This document shows, one piece after another, positions 8,888 through 16,261 of a stretch of 64,000 nt of DNA; the stretch's first letter is position 1; each line of letters begins with the position of its first letter. The stretch comes from Streptomyces sp. NBC_01341. Its GTDB lineage: Bacteria; Actinomycetota; Actinomycetes; Streptomycetales; Streptomycetaceae. The translations under genes were made by a program, and so were the position numbers. The notes beneath the pieces were generated by a model. The model ran no database searches and was not told the DNA's origin. It saw only the letters and a program-made list of their open reading frames with translations. Location of the stretch: NCBI RefSeq assembly GCF_035946055.1, contig NZ_CP108364.1, positions 4,216,001 to 4,280,000 of the forward strand, in the 5' to 3' direction.

Positions 8888-8975
8888 CGTGGAGGATCCC
8901 CCGAGATGAGATGGGGAGGCGCTGTCCCGCCCCCGGTGACGGGCCCAGGGTAGCCGGTGGCCGATACTGGACTGC

Positions 8976-10433
8976 ATGGCTTACGACGATCTTCGCTCCC
9001 TGCTCCGGGCTCTGGAGCGCGAGGGCGATCTCAAGCGCATCAAGGCCGAGGTCGACCCGTATCTGGAGGTCGGCGAGATCGTCGACCGGGTGAACAAGGC
9101 GGGCGGGCCCGCGCTGCTCTTCGAGAACGTCAAGGGGGCGTCCATGCCCCTGGCCATGAACGTCTTCGGTACCGACCGGCGGCTCCTCAAGGCGCTGGGG
9201 CTGAAGTCCTACGCCGAGATCAGCGACAAGATCGGCGGCCTCCTCAAGCCGGAGCTGCCGCAGGGATTCGTCGGCATCCGCGAGGCGTTCGGGAAGCTCG
9301 GCACGGTGACGCACCTGCCGCCGAAGAAGGTCAAGTCCGAGAGTGCTCCCGTCCAGGAGGTCGTCCTGACCGGCGACGACGTGGACCTCGACCAGCTGCC
9401 CGCGCTCTTCACCTGGCCCGAGGACGGCGGCTCCTTCTTCAACCTGGGTCTCACGCACACCAAGGACCCCGAGACGGGCATCCGCAATCTGGGGCTCTAC
9501 CGGCTGCAGCGCCACGACAGGCGCACCATCGGGATGCACTGGCAGATCCACAAGGACAGCCGCAACCACTACCAGGTCGCCGCGCGGCGCGGTGAGAAGC
9601 TGCCCGTCGCCATCGCATTCGGTGCGCCGCCCGCCGTCACCTACGCCTCGACTGCCCCGCTGCCCGGGGACATCGACGAGTACCTCTTCGCCGGTTTCGT
9701 GCAGGGCAAGCGGATCGAGATGGTCGACTGCAAGACCGTCCCGCTCCAGGTCCCGGCGCGGGCGGAGGTCGTGATCGAGGGCTGGCTGGAGCCGGGCGAG
9801 ATGCTGCCGGAGGGACCGTTCGGCGACCACACCGGCTTCTACACCCCGCAGGAACCCTTCCCCGCGCTGACGATCGACTGCGTGACGATGCGGAAGCGGC
9901 CGCTGCTGCAGTCGATCGTGGTCGGCAGGCCGCCCACCGAGGACGGGCCACTGGGGAGGGCCACCGAAAGGTTCTTCCTGCCCCTGCTCAAGATCATCGT
10001 CCCGGACATCGTGGACTACCACCTGCCCGAGGCGGGCGGCTTCCACAACTGCGCGATCGTCTCGATCGACAAGAAGTACCCCAAGCACGCCCAGAAGGTG
10101 ATGAGCGCCATCTGGGGGGCGCACATGATGTCGCTGACCAAGCTGATCGTGGTCGTGGACTCCGACTGTGACGTCCACGACCTGCACGAGGTCGCCTGGC
10201 GGGCGCTCGGCAACACCGACTACGCGCGGGACCTCACGGTCACCGAAGGCCCGGTCGACCATCTGGACCACGCCTCCTACCAGCAGTTCTGGGGTGGCAA
10301 GGCGGGCATCGACGCGACGCGCAAACTGCCCGAGGAGGGGTACACGCGGGACGGGGGCTGGCCGGAGATGGTCGAGTCCGACCCGGAGACGGCGGCGAAG
10401 GTCGACCGCCGCTGGAAGGAGTACGGCCTGTGA
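8976..10433 (+). CDS. Menaquinone biosynthesis decarboxylase (UbiD family)
   Basis: 485 residues, the usual UbiD length, starting MAYDDLRSLLRALE. It carries UbiD-type motifs including FENVKG, the EGPFGDHTGFYTP segment and FLPLLKIIVPDIVDYHLPE. These enzymes use prenylated FMN, made by the UbiX-type protein encoded at 12079, to decarboxylate the prenylated naphthoate intermediate of the futalosine pathway (candidate mqnL). Its stop overlaps the mqnP start (GTGA). A GATACT box ending 8 bases before the ATG and the weak ribosome site suggest a short or absent leader. Confidence 0.9.
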   Translation: MAYDDLRSLLRALEREGDLKRIKAEVDPYLEVGEIVDRVNKAGGPALLFENVKGASMPLAMNVFGTDRRLLKALGLKSYAEISDKIGGLLKPELPQGFVGIREAFGKLGTVTHLPPKKVKSESAPVQEVVLTGDDVDLDQLPALFTWPEDGGSFFNLGLTHTKDPETGIRNLGLYRLQRHDRRTIGMHWQIHKDSRNHYQVAARRGEKLPVAIAFGAPPAVTYASTAPLPGDIDEYLFAGFVQGKRIEMVDCKTVPLQVPARAEVVIEGWLEPGEMLPEGPFGDHTGFYTPQEPFPALTIDCVTMRKRPLLQSIVVGRPPTEDGPLGRATERFFLPLLKIIVPDIVDYHLPEAGGFHNCAIVSIDKKYPKHAQKVMSAIWGAHMMSLTKLIVVVDSDCDVHDLHEVAWRALGNTDYARDLTVTEGPVDHLDHASYQQFWGGKAGIDATRKLPEEGYTRDGGWPEMVESDPETAAKVDRRWKEYGL

Positions 10434-11347
10434 GCGCCTCAGCCTCAGCCTCGGCCGGCGCTGTACCGCAGCCGCGCAGCAAGCCCCGCGCGTTCCTGCG
10501 GCTGGTGATGATCGAGCACTCGGTGTTCGCGCTGCCCTTCGCGTACATCGCCGCGCTGACCGCGATGTTCCAGCTGGACGAGAGCATCCACTGGGGCACG
10601 CTGCTGCTCGTGACCGTCGCGATGGTCGGGCTGCGGACCTTCGCGATGGCGGCCAACCGGATCATCGACCGCGAGATCGACGCGCGTAACCCGCGCACCG
10701 CCGGCCGGGAGCTGGTCACCGGGGCGGTGTCGGTCAGGTCGGCGTGGACCGGGGCGCTCGTGGCGCTCGTCGTCTTCCTCGGCGCCGCCGCTCTGCTGAA
10801 CCCCCTCTGTCTGGTGCTGGCGCCGGTCGCGGTCGTGCCGATGGTGGTCTACCCGTACGGCAAGCGGTTCACGAACTTCCCGCACGCGATCCTCGGCCTC
10901 GCCCAGGCGATCGGCCCGATCGGTGCCTGGCTGGCGGTGACCGGGAGCTGGTCGTGGGACGCGGTGATCCTGGGGCTGGCCGTCGGGATCTGGATCGGCG
11001 GCTTCGACCTGATCTTCGCCTGTCAGGACGTGCAGGCCGACCGGGCCCACGGGGTGCTCTCCTTCCCGGCCCGTTTCGGTATCCCGGCGGCCCTGTGGGG
11101 CGCGCGGGTCTGCCATGCGGTCACGACCGGCCTGCTGGTGTGGTTCGGACTGGCGACCGACGCGGAGATCTTCTACTGGATCGGCATGCTGATCGTGGCC
11201 GTGGCCTTCGTGTACGAGCACCGGGTCGTGCGGCCGCACGACCTGTCGAGGCTCAACCGGGCCTTCTTCTCGGTCAACGGCTTCATCGGGATCGCGCTGT
11301 TCGCCTGTGCGCTGCTCGATCTGCTGGCGCGCGGCCTCACACCGTGA
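10430..11347 (+). CDS. mqnP: Menaquinone biosynthesis prenyltransferase MqnP
   Basis: 305 residues from GTG 10430, overlapping the preceding stop. It is an integral membrane UbiA-type prenyltransferase with about eight helices. The first Asp-rich motif is NRIIDREIDARN (about 79-90), with KRFTN nearby, and the second is DVQADRAHGVLS (about 200-211), the Mg-prenyl diphosphate sites. It attaches the polyprenyl chain to the naphthoate ring precursor in the futalosine route. Its 3' end overlaps the convergent rhomboid gene by 11 bases. Confidence 0.92.
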   Translation: MSASASASAGAVPQPRSKPRAFLRLVMIEHSVFALPFAYIAALTAMFQLDESIHWGTLLLVTVAMVGLRTFAMAANRIIDREIDARNPRTAGRELVTGAVSVRSAWTGALVALVVFLGAAALLNPLCLVLAPVAVVPMVVYPYGKRFTNFPHAILGLAQAIGPIGAWLAVTGSWSWDAVILGLAVGIWIGGFDLIFACQDVQADRAHGVLSFPARFGIPAALWGARVCHAVTTGLLVWFGLATDAEIFYWIGMLIVAVAFVYEHRVVRPHDLSRLNRAFFSVNGFIGIALFACALLDLLARGLTP

Positions 11348-11939
11348 CGTAGTCCGGGCCCCGCGGCCGGCGGGGGCGGCGAAGGAGGAACGCCGCCGCC
11401 ACCCCGCCCACCAGCCCGAAGAGGTGGCCCTGCCAGCTGATGCCGGAGTCGGTCGGCAGCACGCCCCAGAGCAGCGAGCCGTAGACCGCGGCGATGACCA
11501 CGCCGACCACGATGTCCAGTGGGCGGCGGTCGACGAAGCCGCGGACCAGCAGATAGCCGAACAGCCCGAAGACCACGCCGGACGCTCCGAGGGTGACCGT
11601 GTTCGGTGGCGCGGTGAGCCACACGCCGAGGCCGCTCGTCACGACCACGACGAGGACCACGGCGGCAAACCGGGCTATGCCGCCGAGCGCGGCGATGAAG
11701 CCGAGGACCAGCAGCGGGAGGCTGTTGGACGCCACGTGTTCCCAGCCGCTGTGCAGGAAGGCGGCCGGCACGATGTCGGCCAGCTCGGCGGGCTCGCGGG
11801 GACTGACGCCGTGGGTGTCGAGGGAGTTGCCCGTCGCGACGTCGATGCCTTCCAGCACCCACAGCAGCGCGACCCAGGCGAGCATGACCGCCCCGGCCGC
11901 GACGGCCCGTGCGGTGGCGCTCGTGCGTGTGGTCGTCAT
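11337..11939 (-). CDS. Rhomboid-family intramembrane serine protease
   Basis: 200 residues from ATG 11939 (a GTG at 11945 is possible, but the GGGGG ribosome site fits the ATG). It has six hydrophobic helices, the catalytic Ser120 in LGASGVVFG and His172 in WQGHLFGLVGG, and a basic Arg-rich tail. Rhomboids cleave transmembrane helices of client proteins; the client here is unknown. It is convergent with mqnP, overlapping by 11 bases, and sits within the menaquinone cluster without an obvious pathway link. Confidence 0.88.
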   Translation of the reverse strand: MTTTRTSATARAVAAGAVMLAWVALLWVLEGIDVATGNSLDTHGVSPREPAELADIVPAAFLHSGWEHVASNSLPLLVLGFIAALGGIARFAAVVLVVVVTSGLGVWLTAPPNTVTLGASGVVFGLFGYLLVRGFVDRRPLDIVVGVVIAAVYGSLLWGVLPTDSGISWQGHLFGLVGGVAAAFLLRRPRRPRGPDYVTV

Positions 11940-12078
11940 GGTCACCCCCTGTCCACGGCTTTTGCTCCTGTCGCTGCAACGTACGAGGACCCCGGCCCGG
12001 TTCCTGGTCGGCGGCCGCGGTGCGTCCCGCGTCGACCTGACCCGGACGGGAGGCCCGGTGCCGGATAGGCTCGGCGGT

Positions 12079-12762
12079 GTGACAGCCGGGACTTCAGTGA
12101 CTCAACAGCAGCGCAGGCCTTGGATTGTCGGGGTGTCGGGAGCGTCCGGCACACCCTTCGCGGCCTCGGTGCTGCGCGGACTGCTGGACGCGGGTGAGAG
12201 CGTCGACCTGGTGGTCAGCCGGTCCTCCCGGCTGACGCTTCTGGACGAGACGGGGATCGCCTTCCGCGACGCGCACTGGCAGGACGACCTGCGGACCTGG
12301 CTGGCGCGGGGGGCGGACGGGAAGCCGGACACCTTCCGGCCCGACGTCGGGGGCGTGCGCCACTGGGCGGCCGGCGATCTGGCGGCCGGGCCCTCGTCCG
12401 GGTCGTACCCGGCGAAGGGGATGCTCATCGTGCCGGCGTCGACCGCGTGTGTGGCCGGTGTGGCCCTGGGGCTCTCGAAGGACCTGCTGCAGCGGGCCGC
12501 GAGCGTGACGCTCAAGGAGCGGCGGAAGCTGGTCGTGGCGGTGCGCGAGACGCCGCTGAGCGGTTCGACGCTGAAGCAGATGGTCGCGCTGGACGAGGCG
12601 GGCGCCGTGGTGCTGCCCGCCTCTCCGGGTTTCTACGCGGGGGCGACGCACATCCAGGACCTGGTGGACTTCGTCGCCGGGCGGGTGCTGGACGCGGCGG
12701 GGGTGCCGCACCAGCTCTACCGCCGGTGGGAGGGGGAGCTCGGTGGTGGCTCCCGGGGCTGA
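12079..12762 (+). CDS. UbiX-family flavin prenyltransferase (futalosine pathway)
   Basis: 227 residues from GTG 12079. The N-terminal WIVGVSGASGTPFA is the UbiX FMN-phosphate motif; VPASTACVAGVALGL and VVAVRETPLS are also conserved. By family it makes prenyl-FMN, the cofactor needed by the UbiD-type decarboxylase encoded at 8976 (candidate mqnM). An insert of about 30 residues (RTWLARGADGKPDTFRPDVG) lengthens it relative to E. coli UbiX. A TAGGCT box ends 7 bases before the start and no ribosome site is visible, so the mRNA may be leaderless. Confidence 0.9.
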   Translation: MTAGTSVTQQQRRPWIVGVSGASGTPFAASVLRGLLDAGESVDLVVSRSSRLTLLDETGIAFRDAHWQDDLRTWLARGADGKPDTFRPDVGGVRHWAAGDLAAGPSSGSYPAKGMLIVPASTACVAGVALGLSKDLLQRAASVTLKERRKLVVAVRETPLSGSTLKQMVALDEAGAVVLPASPGFYAGATHIQDLVDFVAGRVLDAAGVPHQLYRRWEGELGGGSRG

Positions 12763-12772
12763 TCCGGTGGGG

Positions 12773-12910
12773 TCAGCGCTGCTTCCTCCCGACCCGCCGG
12801 GTGCGGGTCCGGTCGACGCGGTGGGCGGCGGCGGGCTGGTGGGCACGCGAGCGGTTGGCCAGGTCCTGCAGCTCGCGCATCCGGGCGTAGGCCATCTCGA
12901 TCGTGTACAC
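12773..12910 (-). CDS. Small basic protein of unknown function
   Basis: 45 residues if translation starts at GTG 12910, which has AGGAG 11 bases upstream (an ATG at 12895 is an alternative). The peptide is helical at first (MAYARMRELQDLANRSR) and ends in a very basic tail with repeated Arg. It lies between the UbiX-type gene and a divergent lrp-type gene. I do not recognise a family; the call rests on codon bias, a ribosome site and position. Confidence 0.5.
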   Translation of the reverse strand: MYTIEMAYARMRELQDLANRSRAHQPAAAHRVDRTRTRRVGRKQR

Positions 12911-13044
12911 GGTGAAGATCACTCCTGAAGATTCGTAAGCGCTTCTCGGGCTACGGGAGAGATTTGCAGGCCGTAACCCCTGTTGTGCCTTAGATTCTAC
13001 ACGTAAGCTCGCGGTACTGCTGAACAATGGAAGGTTTCAGTCAT

Positions 13045-13500
13045 ATGGACGCGGTGGACAGGCAGCTCATCCAGGCCCTCAGAGAGAACGGCAGGGCCTC
13101 GTATGCCGAGCTGGGGCGGCTCGTCGGGCTCTCCGGGCCCAGCGTCACCGACCGCATCAACCGGCTGGAAACCGCCGGTGTCATCACCGGTTACCGGGCG
13201 ACCGTCGACTCCGCGTCGCTCGGGCTGGGGGTCACCGCGCTGATCGGGATCTCGCTCTCCGACGCCGCCGACCACGAGGACGTCGCGCACCGGCTGAAGG
13301 ACCTCGCCGAGATCGAGGACTGCTGGTTCATCGCGGGCGACGACTCGTTCATGCTCAAGGTGCGGGTCGGCGACGTGGACGGACTGGAGAAGACGATCCG
13401 CAGGCTGAGCGGCACGAGGGGCGTCTCCAGGACCCGTACGACCGTCGTGCTCTCCACCAAGTGGGAGAACCGGGTAGGCGAGCTCCCCGACGAGGACTGA
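13045..13500 (+). CDS. Lrp/AsnC-family transcriptional regulator
   Basis: 151 residues from ATG 13045 (MDAVDRQLIQAL); an in-frame ATG at 13027 adds six residues but has no ribosome site. The N-terminal helix-turn-helix (RASYAELGRLVGLSGPSVTDRI, quoted in two parts: RASYAELGRL and VGLSGPSVTDRI) is followed by the RAM/AsnC ligand-binding domain (about 65-140) with GDDSFMLKVRV. It is placed directly before mqnE and divergent from the small basic ORF, so control of menaquinone genes is possible but unproven. Confidence 0.87.
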   Translation: MDAVDRQLIQALRENGRASYAELGRLVGLSGPSVTDRINRLETAGVITGYRATVDSASLGLGVTALIGISLSDAADHEDVAHRLKDLAEIEDCWFIAGDDSFMLKVRVGDVDGLEKTIRRLSGTRGVSRTRTTVVLSTKWENRVGELPDED

Positions 13501-13588
13501 CGCGGGGGCGGGGGTGCTTCCGCCCGAAACGTGGGGGAGTACGGTTGGCTGCCGGATCGGTAACGCACTGACATATGGAGGCGCCCAA

Positions 13589-14752
13589 GTGGACGCGGGA
13601 CTCAAGCGCGAGCTGGAGGAGAAGGTCCGGGCCGGCGAGCGGCTGACCCGCGAGGACGGGATCGCGCTCTACGAGTCCGACGACCTCGCATGGCTCGGCG
13701 GGCTGGCGCACGAGGTGCGCACGAGGAAGAACGGCGACGTCGTCCACTTCAACGTCAACCGTCACCTCAACATGACGAACGTGTGCACCGCGTCCTGCGC
13801 GTACTGCTCGTTCCAGCGCAAGCCGGGTGAGAAGGACGCGTACACGATGCGCATCGAGGAGGCCGTCCGGCTCGCGAAGGCGATGCAGGGCGAGAACCTC
13901 ACCGAGCTGCACATTGTCAACGGGCTGCACCCCACCCTGCCGTGGCGCTACTACCCCCGCTCGCTCAGCGCGCTCAAGGAGGCGCTGCCCGAGGTGGCGC
14001 TGAAGGCGTTCACGGCGACGGAGATCCACCACTTCGAGACGATCTCCGGGCTCTCGGCCTCCGAGATCCTCGACGAGCTGATCGAGGCCGGTCTGGAGTC
14101 CCTGACCGGCGGCGGCGCGGAGATCTTCGACTGGGAGGTCCGCCAGCACATCGTCGACCACAACACCCACTGGGAGGACTGGTCGCGCATCCACCGCCTC
14201 GCGCACGAGAAGGGGCTCAAGACCCCGGCGACGATGCTGTACGGGCACATCGAGGAGCCCCGTCACCGCGTCGACCACGTGCTGCGGCTGCGGGAGATGC
14301 AGGACGAGACCGGCGGCTTCCAGGTCTTCATCCCGCTGCGCTACCAGCACGACTTCGTCGACATGAAGGACGGCAAGGTCCGCAACACCCTCCAGGCGCG
14401 GACGTCGATGGCGACCGGCGCCGAGGCGCTGAAGACCTTCGCGGTCTCGCGGCTGCTCTTCGACAACGTCCCGCACGTCAAGGTGTTCTGGGTGATGCAC
14501 GGCGTGCAGACCGCGCAGCTCGCGCTCCAGCACGGCGCCGACGACATGGACGGCTCGGTCGTCGAGTACAAGATCACGCACGACGCGGACGACTACGGCA
14601 CGCCGAACAAGCTCGGCCGTGAGGACCTGCTGGACCTGATCCGTGACGCGGGCTTCCGCCCCGTGGAGCGCAACACGCGGTACGAGATCCTGCGCGAGTA
14701 CCCGGGACCGGACGCCGACCGGCGCGAGACCCCGCAGCCCATGCGCGTCTGA
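13589..14752 (+). CDS. mqnE: Aminofutalosine synthase MqnE (radical SAM)
   Basis: 387 residues from GTG 13589, with GGAG 8 bases upstream. The radical-SAM cluster motif is CTASCAYC (Cys66, Cys70, Cys73). The LTELHIVNGLHP and GGGAEIF segments are typical of the MqnE/MqnC/CofH family. By family it joins 3-(1-carboxyvinyloxy)benzoate and S-adenosylmethionine to give aminofutalosine, an early futalosine-pathway step. It shares ancestry with the fbiC halves at 33.5 kb. A terminator follows. Confidence 0.93.
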   Translation: MDAGLKRELEEKVRAGERLTREDGIALYESDDLAWLGGLAHEVRTRKNGDVVHFNVNRHLNMTNVCTASCAYCSFQRKPGEKDAYTMRIEEAVRLAKAMQGENLTELHIVNGLHPTLPWRYYPRSLSALKEALPEVALKAFTATEIHHFETISGLSASEILDELIEAGLESLTGGGAEIFDWEVRQHIVDHNTHWEDWSRIHRLAHEKGLKTPATMLYGHIEEPRHRVDHVLRLREMQDETGGFQVFIPLRYQHDFVDMKDGKVRNTLQARTSMATGAEALKTFAVSRLLFDNVPHVKVFWVMHGVQTAQLALQHGADDMDGSVVEYKITHDADDYGTPNKLGREDLLDLIRDAGFRPVERNTRYEILREYPGPDADRRETPQPMRV

Positions 14753-14795
14753 CGCCGCGCGCCCCTCGCGGGCGTCCTGTGTGTCCCGCCGCACC

Positions 14796-14831
14796 GAAAG
14801 CCCCGGTCCGCCGTCCCCGGCCGGGGCTTTC
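14796..14831 (+). terminator. Terminator after mqnE
   Basis: 11-bp perfect inverted repeat (GAAAGCCCCGG / CCGGGGCTTTC) around a 14-base loop, 44 bases after the mqnE stop. Confidence 0.75.
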
Positions 14832-14849
14832 TCGCGGGGTGGACGCCGG

Positions 14850-14878
14850 TTGAAGCTCCAGTCCGTAATGGTTAATCT
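14850..14878 (+). promoter_or_regulatory. HrdB-like promoter of the GNAT gene
   Basis: TTGAAG, a 17-base spacer, then TAATCT. The -10 box ends 6 bases before the ATG at 14885 and there is no Shine-Dalgarno sequence. The predicted transcript would start at or within a base or two of the start codon. Confidence 0.65.
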
Positions 14879-14884
14879 GCCCTT

Positions 14885-15412
14885 ATGGCGCTTACGTTTG
14901 CAGTGAATCCCGCGTTCGACCGGAGCCTGCGGGACGACATCACCGCGCTCTGGGTCGACGTCACGAACGCCGGCGGAGCCGTCGGCTTCGTGCCGCCCGT
15001 CACCGCCGACGCGGTCCGGCCGGAGCTGGTCAAGCACCTGGCCGGCATCGCCGAGGGGCGCACCCACCTCGTCGTCGGACGGGACGAGGACGGCGCCGTG
15101 GCCGCCACCGCCTTCCTCACCCACAACACCCACCGGCTGATGCAGCACTGGATCGGTGTCTACACGGTGATGGTGCATCCCCGGCACCAGGGCAAGGGCT
15201 TCGGGCGCGAGCTGATGGCTGCGGCGGCCGACGCGGCCCGCGCGATCGACGGCATCCGCGCGGTGCGGCTCACCTGCCGCGGCGGCACCGGGGCCGACCG
15301 CTTCTACGCCTCCTGCGGATACAAGGAGGTGGGCCGGATCCCGGACGCGATCCGGATATCCGAGGACGACTTCCGCGACGACATCATCATGCTGCTCCCG
15401 CTGTTCCGGTAG
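14885..15412 (+). CDS. GNAT-family N-acetyltransferase
   Basis: 175 residues. The acetyl-CoA site is seen in VMVHPRHQGKGFGRELMAAA (about 98-117), with the Q/RxxGxG/A-type pyrophosphate loop. The C-terminal half contains FYASCGYKEVGR, usual for small-molecule GNATs. The substrate cannot be predicted. The start is set by the promoter spacing and the absence of any other in-frame start, and the mRNA is probably leaderless. It sits between the mqnE terminator and a small membrane-protein gene. Confidence 0.85.
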   Translation: MALTFAVNPAFDRSLRDDITALWVDVTNAGGAVGFVPPVTADAVRPELVKHLAGIAEGRTHLVVGRDEDGAVAATAFLTHNTHRLMQHWIGVYTVMVHPRHQGKGFGRELMAAAADAARAIDGIRAVRLTCRGGTGADRFYASCGYKEVGRIPDAIRISEDDFRDDIIMLLPLFR

Positions 15413-15570
15413 GGGTGCGCGCCCCGCGGCGGGTGGGCCCCCGTTCGGCGGGAGCCGCCGAACGCGCCGGGCAACCCTGTGAACTGATCGAATTCGGGGC
15501 ATGCTTCACTGGTCGGGCAGAACCATGGACCGCGCGACCGCGGAAGTCGTACGAAGAGAGAAGGCCTGCC

Positions 15571-15867
15571 GTGTCCGCTGCCAAGCCGAGTGCAACCGTC
15601 CGGTACACCGCGATGCGCCTGCTGATCTTCGTGGGCTGCTTCTTCGTCGCGGGCGTCGCTGTCCACTTCGGTGTGCTGCCCTCGGGCGTCGGCGGCTCCA
15701 ACGTCGTCTGGGTCCTGCTCCTCGGTGTGGTGCTCTCCGCGCCCCTCAGTTACATCCTGCTGCGCAAGCAGCGCGACGAGATGTCCGAGCAGCTCGTCTC
15801 GACGGTCGACCGCACCAAGGCGCGGCTCGAGGCGAACCGCTCCCGCGAGGACTCGGTCGCCAGGTAA
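15571..15867 (+). CDS. DUF4229-like small membrane protein
   Basis: 98 residues from GTG 15571, with a GAGAGAAGG ribosome site. Two membrane helices (LLIFVGCFFVAGVAVHF and VVWVLLLGVVLSAPLSYILL) are followed by a charged cytoplasmic tail (RKQRDEMSEQLVSTVDRTKA), the layout of actinobacterial DUF4229 proteins. Its function is unknown. A terminator follows. Confidence 0.75.
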   Translation: MSAAKPSATVRYTAMRLLIFVGCFFVAGVAVHFGVLPSGVGGSNVVWVLLLGVVLSAPLSYILLRKQRDEMSEQLVSTVDRTKARLEANRSREDSVAR

Positions 15868-15907
15868 GCGTCGCGTAAGGTTCCTCACACCGCGAACCCG
15901 TACGGAC

Positions 15908-15948
15908 GAAGCCCCGGACCGGAGCAGCCGCTCCCGGACCGGGGCTTC
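15908..15948 (+). terminator. Terminator after the DUF4229-like gene
   Basis: 10-bp perfect arms (GAAGCCCCGG / CCGGGGCTTC) enclosing an inner GGAGC/GCTCC stem, about 40 bases after the stop. Confidence 0.7.
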
Positions 15949-15993
15949 GGCGTGTCCGGACCTCTGCGCGAGTTAAATGATCAAGAAGCGTAC

Positions 15994-16010
15994 CTTTGAG
16001 GTTCTCAAAG
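15994..16010. promoter_or_regulatory. Palindromic operator upstream of the leader ORF
   Basis: Perfect inverted repeat CTTTGAG-GTT-CTCAAAG, 23 bases before the leader-peptide ATG in an AT-rich stretch. It overlaps a possible -35 box (TTGAGG) with TTAACG 17 bases on. It is a candidate repressor site controlling the symporter transcript. Confidence 0.5.
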
Positions 16011-16032
16011 TTGCAGTGTTAACGTGTCCGGC

Positions 16033-16140
16033 ATGATGACTGCCGTGCGCACCCACCACGCCCTGGGCGTCCCGCTCGTGGTGCGCCTGCACGTCGACCT
16101 CTGCCGCTGTATGTCCGCGGTCTGTCGCCGCAACGTCTGA
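16033..16140 (+). CDS. Cys-containing putative leader peptide upstream of the symporter gene
   Basis: 35 residues starting MMTAVRTHH and containing RLHVDLCRCMSAVCRR, with three cysteines near the C-terminus. The HVDLCR...SAVCRR pattern is that of the small Streptomyces ORFs annotated as putative leader peptides, usually ahead of sulfur or cysteine genes. A GC-rich hairpin lies 14 bases after its stop and the symporter gene begins 121 bases downstream. This arrangement fits ribosome-mediated attenuation that responds to Cys-tRNA. The regulatory role is inferred, not shown. Confidence 0.65.
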   Translation: MMTAVRTHHALGVPLVVRLHVDLCRCMSAVCRRNV

Positions 16141-16154
16141 ACCGGCATCATGCA

Positions 16155-16182
16155 GCGGCGCCGCCTCTGACGCGGGCGCCGC
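16155..16182 (+). terminator. Candidate attenuator hairpin after the leader peptide
   Basis: GCGGCGCC / GGCGCCGC, 8-bp perfect arms around 12 bases, between the leader stop (16140) and the symporter start (16262). It could end transcription unless the leader is translated slowly or is stalled. Confidence 0.45.
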
Positions 16183-16261
16183 ACCCCCGTCCCCCTGCTC
16201 GACCGCACGCCCGTACGTCCGTCCCCCGTACGCCCCGTCGCGTCACATCTGGAGTGTGCCC

